8,634 nucleotides of DNA from Spirochaetales bacterium (GTDB taxonomy: Bacteria > Spirochaetota > Spirochaetia > JABMQR01). Below are positions 1-6,156 of the stretch, piece by piece; positions within the stretch are counted from its first letter, which is position 1, and every line of letters begins with the position of its first letter. The stretch covers positions 1-8,634 of the forward strand of contig JAGLNY010000211.1 of assembly GCA_023139255.1 (NCBI GenBank), in the 5' to 3' direction. Position numbers and translations under genes: made by a program. The notes below the pieces were generated by a model. It ran no database searches and was not told where the DNA came from. It worked only from the letters and a program-made list of their open reading frames with translations.

Positions 1-251
1 AGCCTGCTGTTTTATTTTATTGTAGAATTTATAGTAAACTCACGCTAGGGAAAACAGGAAAACAAAGATTATAAGATACTCCCCTCCAGCCTGCTTCTTC
101 TGTCCTTCGGTTTTTGGTTCCCTATCGACCATTCCAAGGGCATTCAACTTAAACAACCAGAATAGTTACAAAAGAGATGTTTTTGCAAGAGCTTATCAAT
201 ATTAAGGATATTCTATTGCATGATGAAATATATACCAGTAGAATAGGTATC
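1..251. other. Upstream intergenic region with no supported gene
   Basis: No reading frame here can be assigned to a known family. A plus-strand frame open from base 1 closes at a TAG at 46-48 (15 mostly hydrophobic residues) and could be the tail of a gene outside the window, but this cannot be shown. Bases 80-110 are pyrimidine-rich on the + strand. The 8-mer AGCCTGCT occurs at 1-8 and again at 88-95, which may be chance. A 30-codon minus-strand frame at 132-40 is discussed under findings. I saw no tRNA cloverleaf and no strong hairpin followed by a T-run. Confidence 0.5.
216..244 (+). promoter_or_regulatory. Candidate sigma-70-type promoter for the SLBB gene
   Basis: TTGCAT (216-221) and TAGAAT (239-244) are separated by 17 bases, close to the TTGACA/TATAAT consensus. 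The -10 box ends only 7 bases before the preferred ATG at 252, so transcription from it would start at or next to the start codon, giving a leaderless or near-leaderless message. The only Shine-Dalgarno-like bases are AGG at 245-247, too close to the ATG (4 bases) to be convincing. In AT-rich DNA such boxes also arise by chance. Confidence 0.35.
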
Positions 252-2492
252 ATGAAAAAAATACTTATATGTATAGTATTCTGTGTATTGTTTGCTTCTT
301 TAACAGTATTTGCACAGACATTAAAGAGTGATATTGGGACAGCTACTCCAATTGAGGATGCATATAATTCCCGGATTCCTGAAGGTTTCGGAACTTTAAA
401 CCAAATTGGATATGAAATGCTAGGTTCCTGGAACCCTACTGTTTCTACAAAAGTAGATAAGGGATATCTTATAGGACCTGGGGATTCTCTTCGTATATAT
501 ATCTGGGGAGACCCTGTGGATTACGGAGCCATACTCAGTACCTACGATGTAGAAGTGGATTCTGTTGGGAGCATATTCCTTAAACCCATTGGCCGCGTTT
601 CAGTATACGGCAGGACACTGAAACAGATAGATGAAACATTAAATGTAAAATTTTCTCTACAATATAGAGATTTCGATATTGAGACATCGCCGCTGAAATT
701 ACGGAATTTTTCAGTTTATGTAACCGGGTTTGTAAAAAATCCGGGAGCTGTGAACGTCTCAAATCTCTGGTCTGCAGCAGCTATCCTTGCCATTTCCGGG
801 GGAGTGCTTCCTGAGGGATCCCTTCGGGACATCAGAATAATACGTAATGGTGAAACCCTGCCGATAGATTTATATGATCTCTTTATTAAGGGCACTGCTG
901 GTCCGGTTGAAACAAAAGTTACTGAAGGTGATATTCTCTACGTACCGCCAATCGGGATAACCGCCGCGGCAGCAGGTGATGTAAAGCGTCCGGGGATTTA
1001 TGAGCTGCTGGAAGGTGAAACATTTTCAGACCTTATTGATTTTGCAGGCGGGACCGGTCTGGCTGGATCCCAGCCGGAAATTAAACTCATAAGAAGATCC
1101 GGTACCAGTACCTCTATATATGAAGCTGTTGCGGAGCAGGATTTTACGGCAAATAAAATTTTGGATGGGGATATCCTGGTTTTCCAGTCTGGAATCTCAA
1201 CAATTGATAATATGATACAGGTTCGCGGTCCGGTAAAAAACCCGGGGTTGTATACGGTAACAGCGGTACCCACATTACTTGACCTGCTAATACAGGTCGG
1301 GATCCTTCCGGAGACAGATACACAGACGGGAATTATTACCCGAATCGAAGCAGACAAACCGGAACAGAGGATTATTTTTAACCCCAGTGAAGCCGTAGCC
1401 ATTCCCTTAAGACCCAATGATATAATCGAATTCTTTAAACGTGCGGAGCTTTTTGCCGAAGCACCGATTCTTCTTACCGTAAAGGGGATGGATTCAGTGA
1501 ATATCCCATATATTAAAGGAATTACATTACTGGATGTCCTTAATCAGGTTGAGGGTATTAACAACCCTGAAGATATGGAAGCAAGAATAATCAGGGATGA
1601 AACGGTTGTTGATCAGATAATTCTCAGAAACATACTTATTCGGGGAGATGTTTCACAAAATAAAGAAATAAATGCAGGTGATAAAATAGCCCTGGTACCA
1701 CTTGAAAATAGTAACGTTATAAAGGGAATTCATGTGCTGGGACAGGTCTCTGCTCCTGGAATTTATCAGTTTTATGATGATGTAACCTTATTTGATATTC
1801 TGATGGAAGCCGGCGGCTATACAGCAAAAGCATACCCGATTGGTATAATACTGCACAGGGAAACAATTAAAAAACAACAGCTTGAGCAGGTTAGAATTAC
1901 AATACAGAGAACACGGGAAGAGCTTACACAGATTGAGGGTGCAATAGAATACCAGAATTTGGCTGAAGATGCCGAGAATTCATTAATAATACAACTTGAG
2001 ACTCAAAAAGCCCTGCTTAATATAGCAGAGAAACAGCTTGGGGAAGCACTGGGGAAAATAATCCTTACAATCCCGGATACAATTGATGCGCTGTCAGAAA
2101 GTCCCGGAAACATAACACTGCAGGAAGGGGATACCATCTTTATCCCGGAAAAACCAGGTACCGTAGCTTTATTTGGGGATATTGATACCGCTGCGGCGAT
2201 GCCCTGGGTCTCAAATAAAACAGTTAAACAGTATTTATTTGATCTTGGAGGGTTGAGATCCAGTGATTACAAAATATCTATCGTAAAATATAATGGTAAA
2301 ATTGTGACTGAGAACAATTTATTTTTTGGCTGGGACAATATTGAGAGTCAGGTCCTTGAGCAGGGGGATACAATAATTGCCGTTAAGCGAATATCTTTAC
2401 CTGCAGGTGCGGCATTTATCGAGAGTTTTACCGATATAACAGATACGGTTTATAAAATCATATACTCTCTTGATACCGTAGGATTGCTATAG
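252..2492 (+). CDS. SLBB-repeat polysaccharide export protein (Wza/Poly_export family, large form)
   Basis: This 746-residue exported protein probably takes part in moving capsular or exopolysaccharide across the periplasm and outer membrane. The start at 252 is preferred over an in-frame ATG at 177 because it begins a clean signal peptide: KK, a hydrophobic core, then VFAQ with likely cleavage after Ala21. There is no lipobox Cys, unlike E. coli Wza. A Poly_export-like domain begins near residue 69 (GYLIGPGDSLRIYIWGDP) and runs to about 165. Beta-grasp/SLBB-type units then recur, each opening with a G-x-V-x-x-P-G-like turn: about 155 (GFVKNPGAV), 241 (GDVKRPGIY), 325 (GPVKNPGLY), 408 (degenerate), 493 (GQVSAPGIY) and 638 (degenerate). 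Residues 536-605 are rich in Q, E, K and L and look like a helical or coiled-coil hairpin inserted in the fifth unit, as in other large members of the family. Family assignment is firm. The exported polymer is unknown and no glycosyltransferase or Wzc-like kinase is visible nearby. Confidence 0.88.
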   Translation: MKKILICIVFCVLFASLTVFAQTLKSDIGTATPIEDAYNSRIPEGFGTLNQIGYEMLGSWNPTVSTKVDKGYLIGPGDSLRIYIWGDPVDYGAILSTYDVEVDSVGSIFLKPIGRVSVYGRTLKQIDETLNVKFSLQYRDFDIETSPLKLRNFSVYVTGFVKNPGAVNVSNLWSAAAILAISGGVLPEGSLRDIRIIRNGETLPIDLYDLFIKGTAGPVETKVTEGDILYVPPIGITAAAAGDVKRPGIYELLEGETFSDLIDFAGGTGLAGSQPEIKLIRRSGTSTSIYEAVAEQDFTANKILDGDILVFQSGISTIDNMIQVRGPVKNPGLYTVTAVPTLLDLLIQVGILPETDTQTGIITRIEADKPEQRIIFNPSEAVAIPLRPNDIIEFFKRAELFAEAPILLTVKGMDSVNIPYIKGITLLDVLNQVEGINNPEDMEARIIRDETVVDQIILRNILIRGDVSQNKEINAGDKIALVPLENSNVIKGIHVLGQVSAPGIYQFYDDVTLFDILMEAGGYTAKAYPIGIILHRETIKKQQLEQVRITIQRTREELTQIEGAIEYQNLAEDAENSLIIQLETQKALLNIAEKQLGEALGKIILTIPDTIDALSESPGNITLQEGDTIFIPEKPGTVALFGDIDTAAAMPWVSNKTVKQYLFDLGGLRSSDYKISIVKYNGKIVTENNLFFGWDNIESQVLEQGDTIIAVKRISLPAGAAFIESFTDITDTVYKIIYSLDTVGLL

Positions 2493-2522
2493 TCAATGCG
2501 CAAGGTGAAGGTGTACATTGTA

Positions 2523-3290
2523 CTAGTTTGAAAGTAGAGTCTGTACAGCAGCCAACGCATAGACAGCTGCAGTTTCAGCCCTGAGAATATTAGTATTGAG
2601 AAAAGCCGGTTTTAAGCCGGTTTTTTTCATTTTATCAACTTCTTCCGGAGAGAATCCACCTTCAGGACCGATTAGTATTGCCAGTGGTAGACGGGCTTCT
2701 GAGAGCTTGTATTCTGAGATAGTTTCTATCAGTGTTTTACTGCTGATTTGTTCATGGTGGAAAAACAATCCTGTATAATCATCAACAAGAAAGTCCATCA
2801 GCTCATTAAAAGATTGAGGTTGATGTAATTTTGTCAGTACCTGAGAGCCGCTCTGTTGAAGTGCTTCCTTGATAATCACTTCCCATCTCTGCATTTTTTG
2901 TTGAGAAACAGGAGAAGAAGAATCAGCAACAGGAATAGTATATCTGCTGTTTACCGGAGTTATACCGCTTACTCCGATTTCTGTGGACTGCCGGATAATC
3001 TGATCCATTTTCTTTCCTTTGCAGATACACTGGAAAAGATACATACTATTTTTTTTAATAACGTAATGTTCATTAGCAGTAAGATTAACAGCAGGAGTAC
3101 AGGTAAGAAGAACAGTTTGTTTGCCAATTTCAGAAAGTAGTAAATCCCAATCATTTCCCTGACGATCCCTGCCGGGAAAAACATCTCCTATATGAAGACG
3201 AAGCACCCGGGTAAGATAATGAGAATCCTTTTTATCAAGCTGGAATTCTGTTGTTCCCAAAAATGATGGTGGAAGAATAAAAATACGCAT
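2523..3290 (-). CDS. rsmE: 16S rRNA (uracil-1498-N3)-methyltransferase RsmE
   Basis: RsmE is a cytoplasmic SPOUT-class enzyme that uses S-adenosylmethionine to methylate N3 of U1498 in 16S rRNA, near the decoding centre of the 30S subunit. The 255 residues match the usual family length of about 240-250. The N-terminal PUA-like part shows HYLTRVLRLHIGD (24-36). The middle shows KGKKMDQIIRQSTEIGV (91-107) and KEALQQSG (141-148). The C-terminal trefoil-knot SAM site shows IGPEGGFSPEE (207-217) and ILRAETAA (235-242). Two places differ from what I know of the family: QSG is followed by S where R is common, and LNTN precedes ILRAETA where L-G-x-R is common. It is the last gene of the minus-strand operon, 6 bases after the yjbQ stop. 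No Shine-Dalgarno precedes its ATG, so it probably depends on translational coupling. Confidence 0.93.
   Translation of the reverse strand: MRIFILPPSFLGTTEFQLDKKDSHYLTRVLRLHIGDVFPGRDRQGNDWDLLLSEIGKQTVLLTCTPAVNLTANEHYVIKKNSMYLFQCICKGKKMDQIIRQSTEIGVSGITPVNSRYTIPVADSSSPVSQQKMQRWEVIIKEALQQSGSQVLTKLHQPQSFNELMDFLVDDYTGLFFHHEQISSKTLIETISEYKLSEARLPLAILIGPEGGFSPEEVDKMKKTGLKPAFLNTNILRAETAAVYALAAVQTLLSN
2601..2627 (+). terminator. Candidate intrinsic terminator for the SLBB transcript, inside opposing rsmE
   Basis: AAAAGCCGG (2601-2609) can pair with CCGGTTTTT (2617-2625) across a 7-base loop, using one G-U wobble. The GC core is followed by seven T's (2621-2627). This is the shape of a Rho-independent terminator on the + strand, about 110 bases after the SLBB stop codon. 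It lies in the coding sequence of rsmE, which runs the other way. The 30-base gap between the two stop codons holds only a 4-base GTAC/GTAC dyad (2513-2523) and no T-run. The GC core is short, so strength is uncertain. Confidence 0.4.
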
Positions 3291-3296
3291 AGAAAG

Positions 3297-3689
3297 TTAT
3301 TGAACCTGGACAATTACATTTCGTGTTCTTGGACCATCAAATTCACAGAGATAAAGCCCCTGCCAGGTTCCCAGCAGAAGACAGCTGTTCGAAACCGGGA
3401 CAACAGTACTGAATCCCATCATGCTGGATTTAATATGGGCTGCAGAATTTCCCTCAAGATGATGATATCCGTTTTTCCAGGGAACCATTTTATCCAATTC
3501 CATAATCATATCTCTTCGTACATCCGGGTCAGCATTTTCATTAATAGTTATTCCGCAGGTTGTGTGGGGAATAAAAATGAGGCATATACCATCTTTAATC
3601 CCTGCTTCTCTTACAACCGCATTCGTCAGACTGGTTATGTCAACAAATTCAGAATGTGCTGAGGTTTTAACAGATAGAGTTTTTGTCAT
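3297..3689 (-). CDS. YjbQ/UPF0047 family protein
   Basis: This is a 130-residue cytoplasmic protein of the widespread UPF0047 family, the usual length for these single-domain proteins. Visible signatures are PHTTCGITINENADPDVRRD (41-60), HHLEGNSAAHIKSS (76-89) and LGTWQGLYLCEFDGPR (106-121). The histidines in the first two motifs are the conserved polar site of the family. E. coli YjbQ has been linked to a weak secondary thiamine-phosphate synthase activity, but the physiological role of the family is not settled and nothing here resolves it. The ATG overlaps the stop of the upstream S41 protease gene as ATGA (3689-3686). A good Shine-Dalgarno, AGGGGAA (3704-3698 on the minus strand), sits 8 bases before the start. 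It lies between the protease and rsmE in a tight operon; the coupling with RsmE looks like co-transcription and not a shared pathway. Confidence 0.9.
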   Translation of the reverse strand: MTKTLSVKTSAHSEFVDITSLTNAVVREAGIKDGICLIFIPHTTCGITINENADPDVRRDMIMELDKMVPWKNGYHHLEGNSAAHIKSSMMGFSTVVPVSNSCLLLGTWQGLYLCEFDGPRTRNVIVQVQ

Positions 3690-5104
3690 AAATTGTATTC
3701 CCCTGTTCTTATATAATCCAGTGTTCTGCGGAGTACATTATCATATTCCAGGTCATATATCGGCGGAAAATCCATAGAGTTCTCAAACTCATTCCTTATC
3801 AGTTTTCTCAAAAGCTGTTGATCCAGAACTATACCATCAGCTTGAAGTTCTGAGATAAAACTGTTGACCTCATCATCCTTAAATGTAGTTTGGGTATCCA
3901 CGAACTGCTTAATCAGCTTTTCTTCCTGAACGCGAATATATGAATCCATTGCTTCATCTGTCAACTCAGGTTCAATGTCCTCAATATCCGGGATAATACC
4001 GACTTTGTGGATGTTGTGTTCATCAGGCGTTAAATATTGAGCAGAGGTTATCTTGAGAAAGTCGTCGTAAAATGGGTAGACATTCTGTACAAGTCCTTTC
4101 CCGAATGTTGTTTCCCCAATAAGGAAGGCTCTGTCATTATCCCTTAATGCACCTGCAAGAATTTCTGAGCTTGAAGCGGTACCGCCATTTGTAAGTACAA
4201 CAAGTGGAAGCTCTTTTGGGACAAGGGTTCCAAGCCGGGTCTTATATTTTGATGATTTTTCTCCTTCACCGGATTCCATTATCAGTACTGTTTTTGAGGA
4301 GAGGAAGAAATCAGCAACCTGGACAGCAGAATCGACACTGCCTCCCGGGTTCCCGCGTAGATCCATAATAATGCTGCTGTAACTCCGATCAGTAAAAAAA
4401 TCAATAGCTTCCTGTACTTTTCCCGGTGTAATAGGGGTAAATTCAACAATCTGGAGATATCCGATATTCCCGATAATATCAAAACGAACTGTCGGGATCT
4501 CAACAACTGCCCTTTCCACGGTGATTTTGTAAGAAGAACTGCCCCTGACTACCAGCAGTTCAACCGTTGTACCCGGTACTCCCCGGAGGTTTGCCGATGC
4601 TTCCTGAACAGTATATTCATTCACCTGAATGCCGTCTATTTCTGCAATAAGATCCCCTGCATGAAGACCAGCTTTATAAGCCGGTGAACCCAAAAACGGT
4701 GCAACGATAGTGACCATATAGGTTTCCGGATCATTATAATCGATATAGGAGGGATTTGGTTTAGAAATATAAGCACCTATTCCCCCATATATTCCCTGGG
4801 TTAAATCCTGAATATCCTGTGACTCTTCGGCCGTGATATACTCCGAATAGGGATCTTCCAATGCGGAAAACAGACCTTTTGCCATACTCTCATAGACGGC
4901 TTCATGATCAATATCAAACAGAAAAATCTCATCAATTAAGCGATAAAGGGTTTCAAGTTTTTCAAGAGTATCTTTAATAGTATCATCAATGGCATCTTCT
5001 TCGGGGACTTCCATAGGTTCGGGAGTCCCGGAGGATGCAAAAAGAATTGCCGGAGTAAGCAATATCAATAATATCAAACTAATTAGAATTATTTTTTGTT
5101 TCAT
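3686..5104 (-). CDS. S41 family C-terminal processing peptidase (CtpA/Prc type)
   Basis: This 472-residue exported serine protease cleaves near the C-termini of envelope proteins. The start at 5104 was chosen because it opens a signal peptide (MKQK, then a long I/L run to about residue 23). The frame stays open to an ATG at 5293, but that would overlap lgt by about 100 bases and give an unlikely N-terminus. No Cys follows the hydrophobic run, so it is secreted or N-terminally anchored and not a lipoprotein. A helical cap spans about 38-100. A PDZ domain covers about 102-190 (GGIGAYI, then AGLHAGDLIAEIDG). The catalytic core has DLRGNPGGSVDSAV (248-261), Ser311 in TASSSEILAGAL and Lys336 in GETTFGKGLVQ. 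The 25-residue Ser-Lys spacing matches the known catalytic dyad. A helical C-terminal region follows (about 380-470). It is the first gene of the minus-strand operon and diverges from lgt. No Shine-Dalgarno precedes its ATG. Confidence 0.92.
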   Translation of the reverse strand: MKQKIILISLILLILLTPAILFASSGTPEPMEVPEEDAIDDTIKDTLEKLETLYRLIDEIFLFDIDHEAVYESMAKGLFSALEDPYSEYITAEESQDIQDLTQGIYGGIGAYISKPNPSYIDYNDPETYMVTIVAPFLGSPAYKAGLHAGDLIAEIDGIQVNEYTVQEASANLRGVPGTTVELLVVRGSSSYKITVERAVVEIPTVRFDIIGNIGYLQIVEFTPITPGKVQEAIDFFTDRSYSSIIMDLRGNPGGSVDSAVQVADFFLSSKTVLIMESGEGEKSSKYKTRLGTLVPKELPLVVLTNGGTASSSEILAGALRDNDRAFLIGETTFGKGLVQNVYPFYDDFLKITSAQYLTPDEHNIHKVGIIPDIEDIEPELTDEAMDSYIRVQEEKLIKQFVDTQTTFKDDEVNSFISELQADGIVLDQQLLRKLIRNEFENSMDFPPIYDLEYDNVLRRTLDYIRTGEYNL

Positions 5105-5113
5105 AATAGAAAT

Positions 5114-5143
5114 ATAATACAACATCATAGCTATTGACCACAA
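5114..5143 (-). promoter_or_regulatory. Candidate promoter for the S41 protease-yjbQ-rsmE operon
   Basis: Read on the minus strand, TTGTGG (5143-5138) and TATTAT (5119-5114) are 18 bases apart. The -10 box ends 9 bases before the ATG at 5104, so the message would have almost no leader. An alternative pair, TTGTTC (5153-5148) and TATGAT (5129-5124), also spaced by 18, would give a leader of about a dozen bases. In neither case is there a purine-rich ribosome binding site. I cannot choose between them from sequence alone. Confidence 0.4.
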
Positions 5144-5162
5144 CCCGGAACAAGCGTACAAT
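5134..5162 (+). promoter_or_regulatory. Sigma-70-type promoter for lgt
   Basis: TTGACC (5134-5139) and TACAAT (5157-5162) are separated by 17 bases, each box one mismatch from consensus. Transcription would start near 5169, giving a leader of about two dozen bases that contains the lgt ribosome binding site. Its -35 box overlaps the candidate -35 of the divergent S41 operon (5138-5143), so the two directions could compete for polymerase or share a regulator. Confidence 0.6.
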
Positions 5163-5181
5163 TTTTCCAATATCGTATTAT

Positions 5182-5185
5182 GAGG
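5182..5185 (+). promoter_or_regulatory. Ribosome binding site of lgt
   Basis: GAGG lies 7 bases before the ATG at 5193. This supports that start over the second ATG at 5199 (the protein begins Met-Ile-Met), for which the spacing would be long. Confidence 0.6.
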
Positions 5186-5192
5186 ATTCAAA

Positions 5193-6140
5193 ATGATAAT
5201 GTATAGTAACTTCCCTTCCTGGATTACCCCGGAAATTATTCCAGGCTTTCCATTACGATGGTACGGTCTGATGTATATTATCGCCTTTGCCATAACATTT
5301 TTTCTTTTTAGGTATCAACTGAAACGTTCAAAACTGTCCATGAATCAGGATGATTCCATTTCATTATTTCTCTGGATTATTCTTGGGTTACTTATTGGCG
5401 CACGTGTTTTTGCTGCCTTGATATATGATACAAGCGGATATTATCTTACACACCCCTGGATGATATTCTGGCCCTTCAGGAACGGGAGCTTTACCGGTCT
5501 TCAAGGTATGAGTTATCATGGGGGAGTTATTGGGGCTGTCGCCGGCAGTTATCTTTATTGCCGTAAAAGAAAGTTCAACTTTTTCCAGATTGCAGATATG
5601 GTAACCGCAGGAATACCCCTGGGTTATACTTTCGGGAGGCTGGGGAATTTTATCAATGGTGAATTATGGGGAAGGATTACAACGACACCTCTGGGAATAG
5701 TATTTCCTCATGCTCCCCGATTTTCCAATCAGATCAGCTGGGTTCGTGAGATTGCGGATCAGTTAGGGATTTCTCTTGAAAATACCACCATGGTTAATTT
5801 ACCCAGACATCCGTCTCAGCTATATGAGGCTGCGTTTGAGGGTATTTTTCTTTGGTTGATAATATGGTTTCTGCTGCGGAACAGAAAGAAGTTTCATGGA
5901 TTTATCCTGAGTCTTTATCTTACTGGGTATGGAATTGTACGATTTTTCATAGAATATTTCAGAGAACCGGATAGGGATCTGGGATTTATTATTACCTGGG
6001 GCAGGGAATCTGAACCCATTGCCCTTTTCCTCTCACCCTGGAATTTCTCAATGGGGCAGTTGTTAAGTTTTCTGATGGCGGCAGGCGGGTTGGTACTCTT
6101 TTTTCTCATGAAGAAGAAGGGATCTATTAAATCGAAATAA
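5193..6140 (+). CDS. lgt: Prolipoprotein diacylglyceryl transferase Lgt
   Basis: Lgt is the inner-membrane enzyme that transfers diacylglycerol from phosphatidylglycerol to the lipobox cysteine of prolipoproteins, the first step of bacterial lipoprotein maturation. The 315 residues are slightly longer than E. coli Lgt (291). The signature GRLGNFINGELWGR lies at 148-161. SYHGG (107-111) carries the conserved His109, and RWYGLMY (22-28) the conserved Tyr24. HPSQLYEAAFEG (206-217) and RFFIEYFREPDR (250-261) are also characteristic; Arg250 and Glu254 correspond by motif to the E. coli Arg239/Glu243 pair. Several hydrophobic helices are visible: about 20-42, 57-78, 110-122, 217-229, 236-254 and 289-306, followed by a Lys-rich cytoplasmic tail. 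It opens the plus-strand operon from its own promoter. The S41 protease divergent from it also acts in the envelope, but no functional link follows from that alone. Confidence 0.97.
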   Translation: MIMYSNFPSWITPEIIPGFPLRWYGLMYIIAFAITFFLFRYQLKRSKLSMNQDDSISLFLWIILGLLIGARVFAALIYDTSGYYLTHPWMIFWPFRNGSFTGLQGMSYHGGVIGAVAGSYLYCRKRKFNFFQIADMVTAGIPLGYTFGRLGNFINGELWGRITTTPLGIVFPHAPRFSNQISWVREIADQLGISLENTTMVNLPRHPSQLYEAAFEGIFLWLIIWFLLRNRKKFHGFILSLYLTGYGIVRFFIEYFREPDRDLGFIITWGRESEPIALFLSPWNFSMGQLLSFLMAAGGLVLFFLMKKKGSIKSK

Positions 6141-6143
6141 GTA

Positions 6144-6148
6144 AGGAG
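6144..6148 (+). promoter_or_regulatory. Ribosome binding site that fixes a TTG start
   Basis: AGGAG, within AAGGAGAGGG just after the lgt stop codon, is 8 bases before the TTG at 6157. No ATG or GTG in the same frame is comparably placed. This makes TTG the most credible initiation codon of the alpha-galactosidase gene. Confidence 0.75.
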
Positions 6149-6156
6149 AGGGAAAC

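Noticed and set aside
1..95. AGCCTGCT at 1-8 and 88-95 as a repeat or attachment site
   Set aside because: An isolated 8-base match without flanking similarity, an integrase or a nearby tRNA is readily explained by chance.
177..251. N-terminal extension of the SLBB protein from an ATG at 177
   Set aside because: It would place 25 polar residues before a textbook signal peptide, and its purine stretch (AAAAGAG) abuts the ATG with no spacing. The start at 252 is preferred.
998..1417. 139-codon open frame on the minus strand within the SLBB gene
   Set aside because: It is a shadow of the SLBB coding frame: no family motif, no ribosome binding site, and the opposite strand has a well-supported protein.
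2513..2523. GTAC-ATT-GTAC dyad between the convergent stop codons as a terminator
   Set aside because: The stem is only four base pairs with a three-base loop and no T-run follows on either strand.
2856..3140. 94-codon open frame on the + strand within rsmE
   Set aside because: It is antisense to conserved RsmE motifs and has no recognisable domain or initiation signal.
5105..5293. N-terminal extension of the S41 protease to an ATG at 5293
   Set aside because: It would overlap the divergent lgt gene and its promoter by about 190 bases in total and bury the signal peptide. The start at 5104 is preferred.
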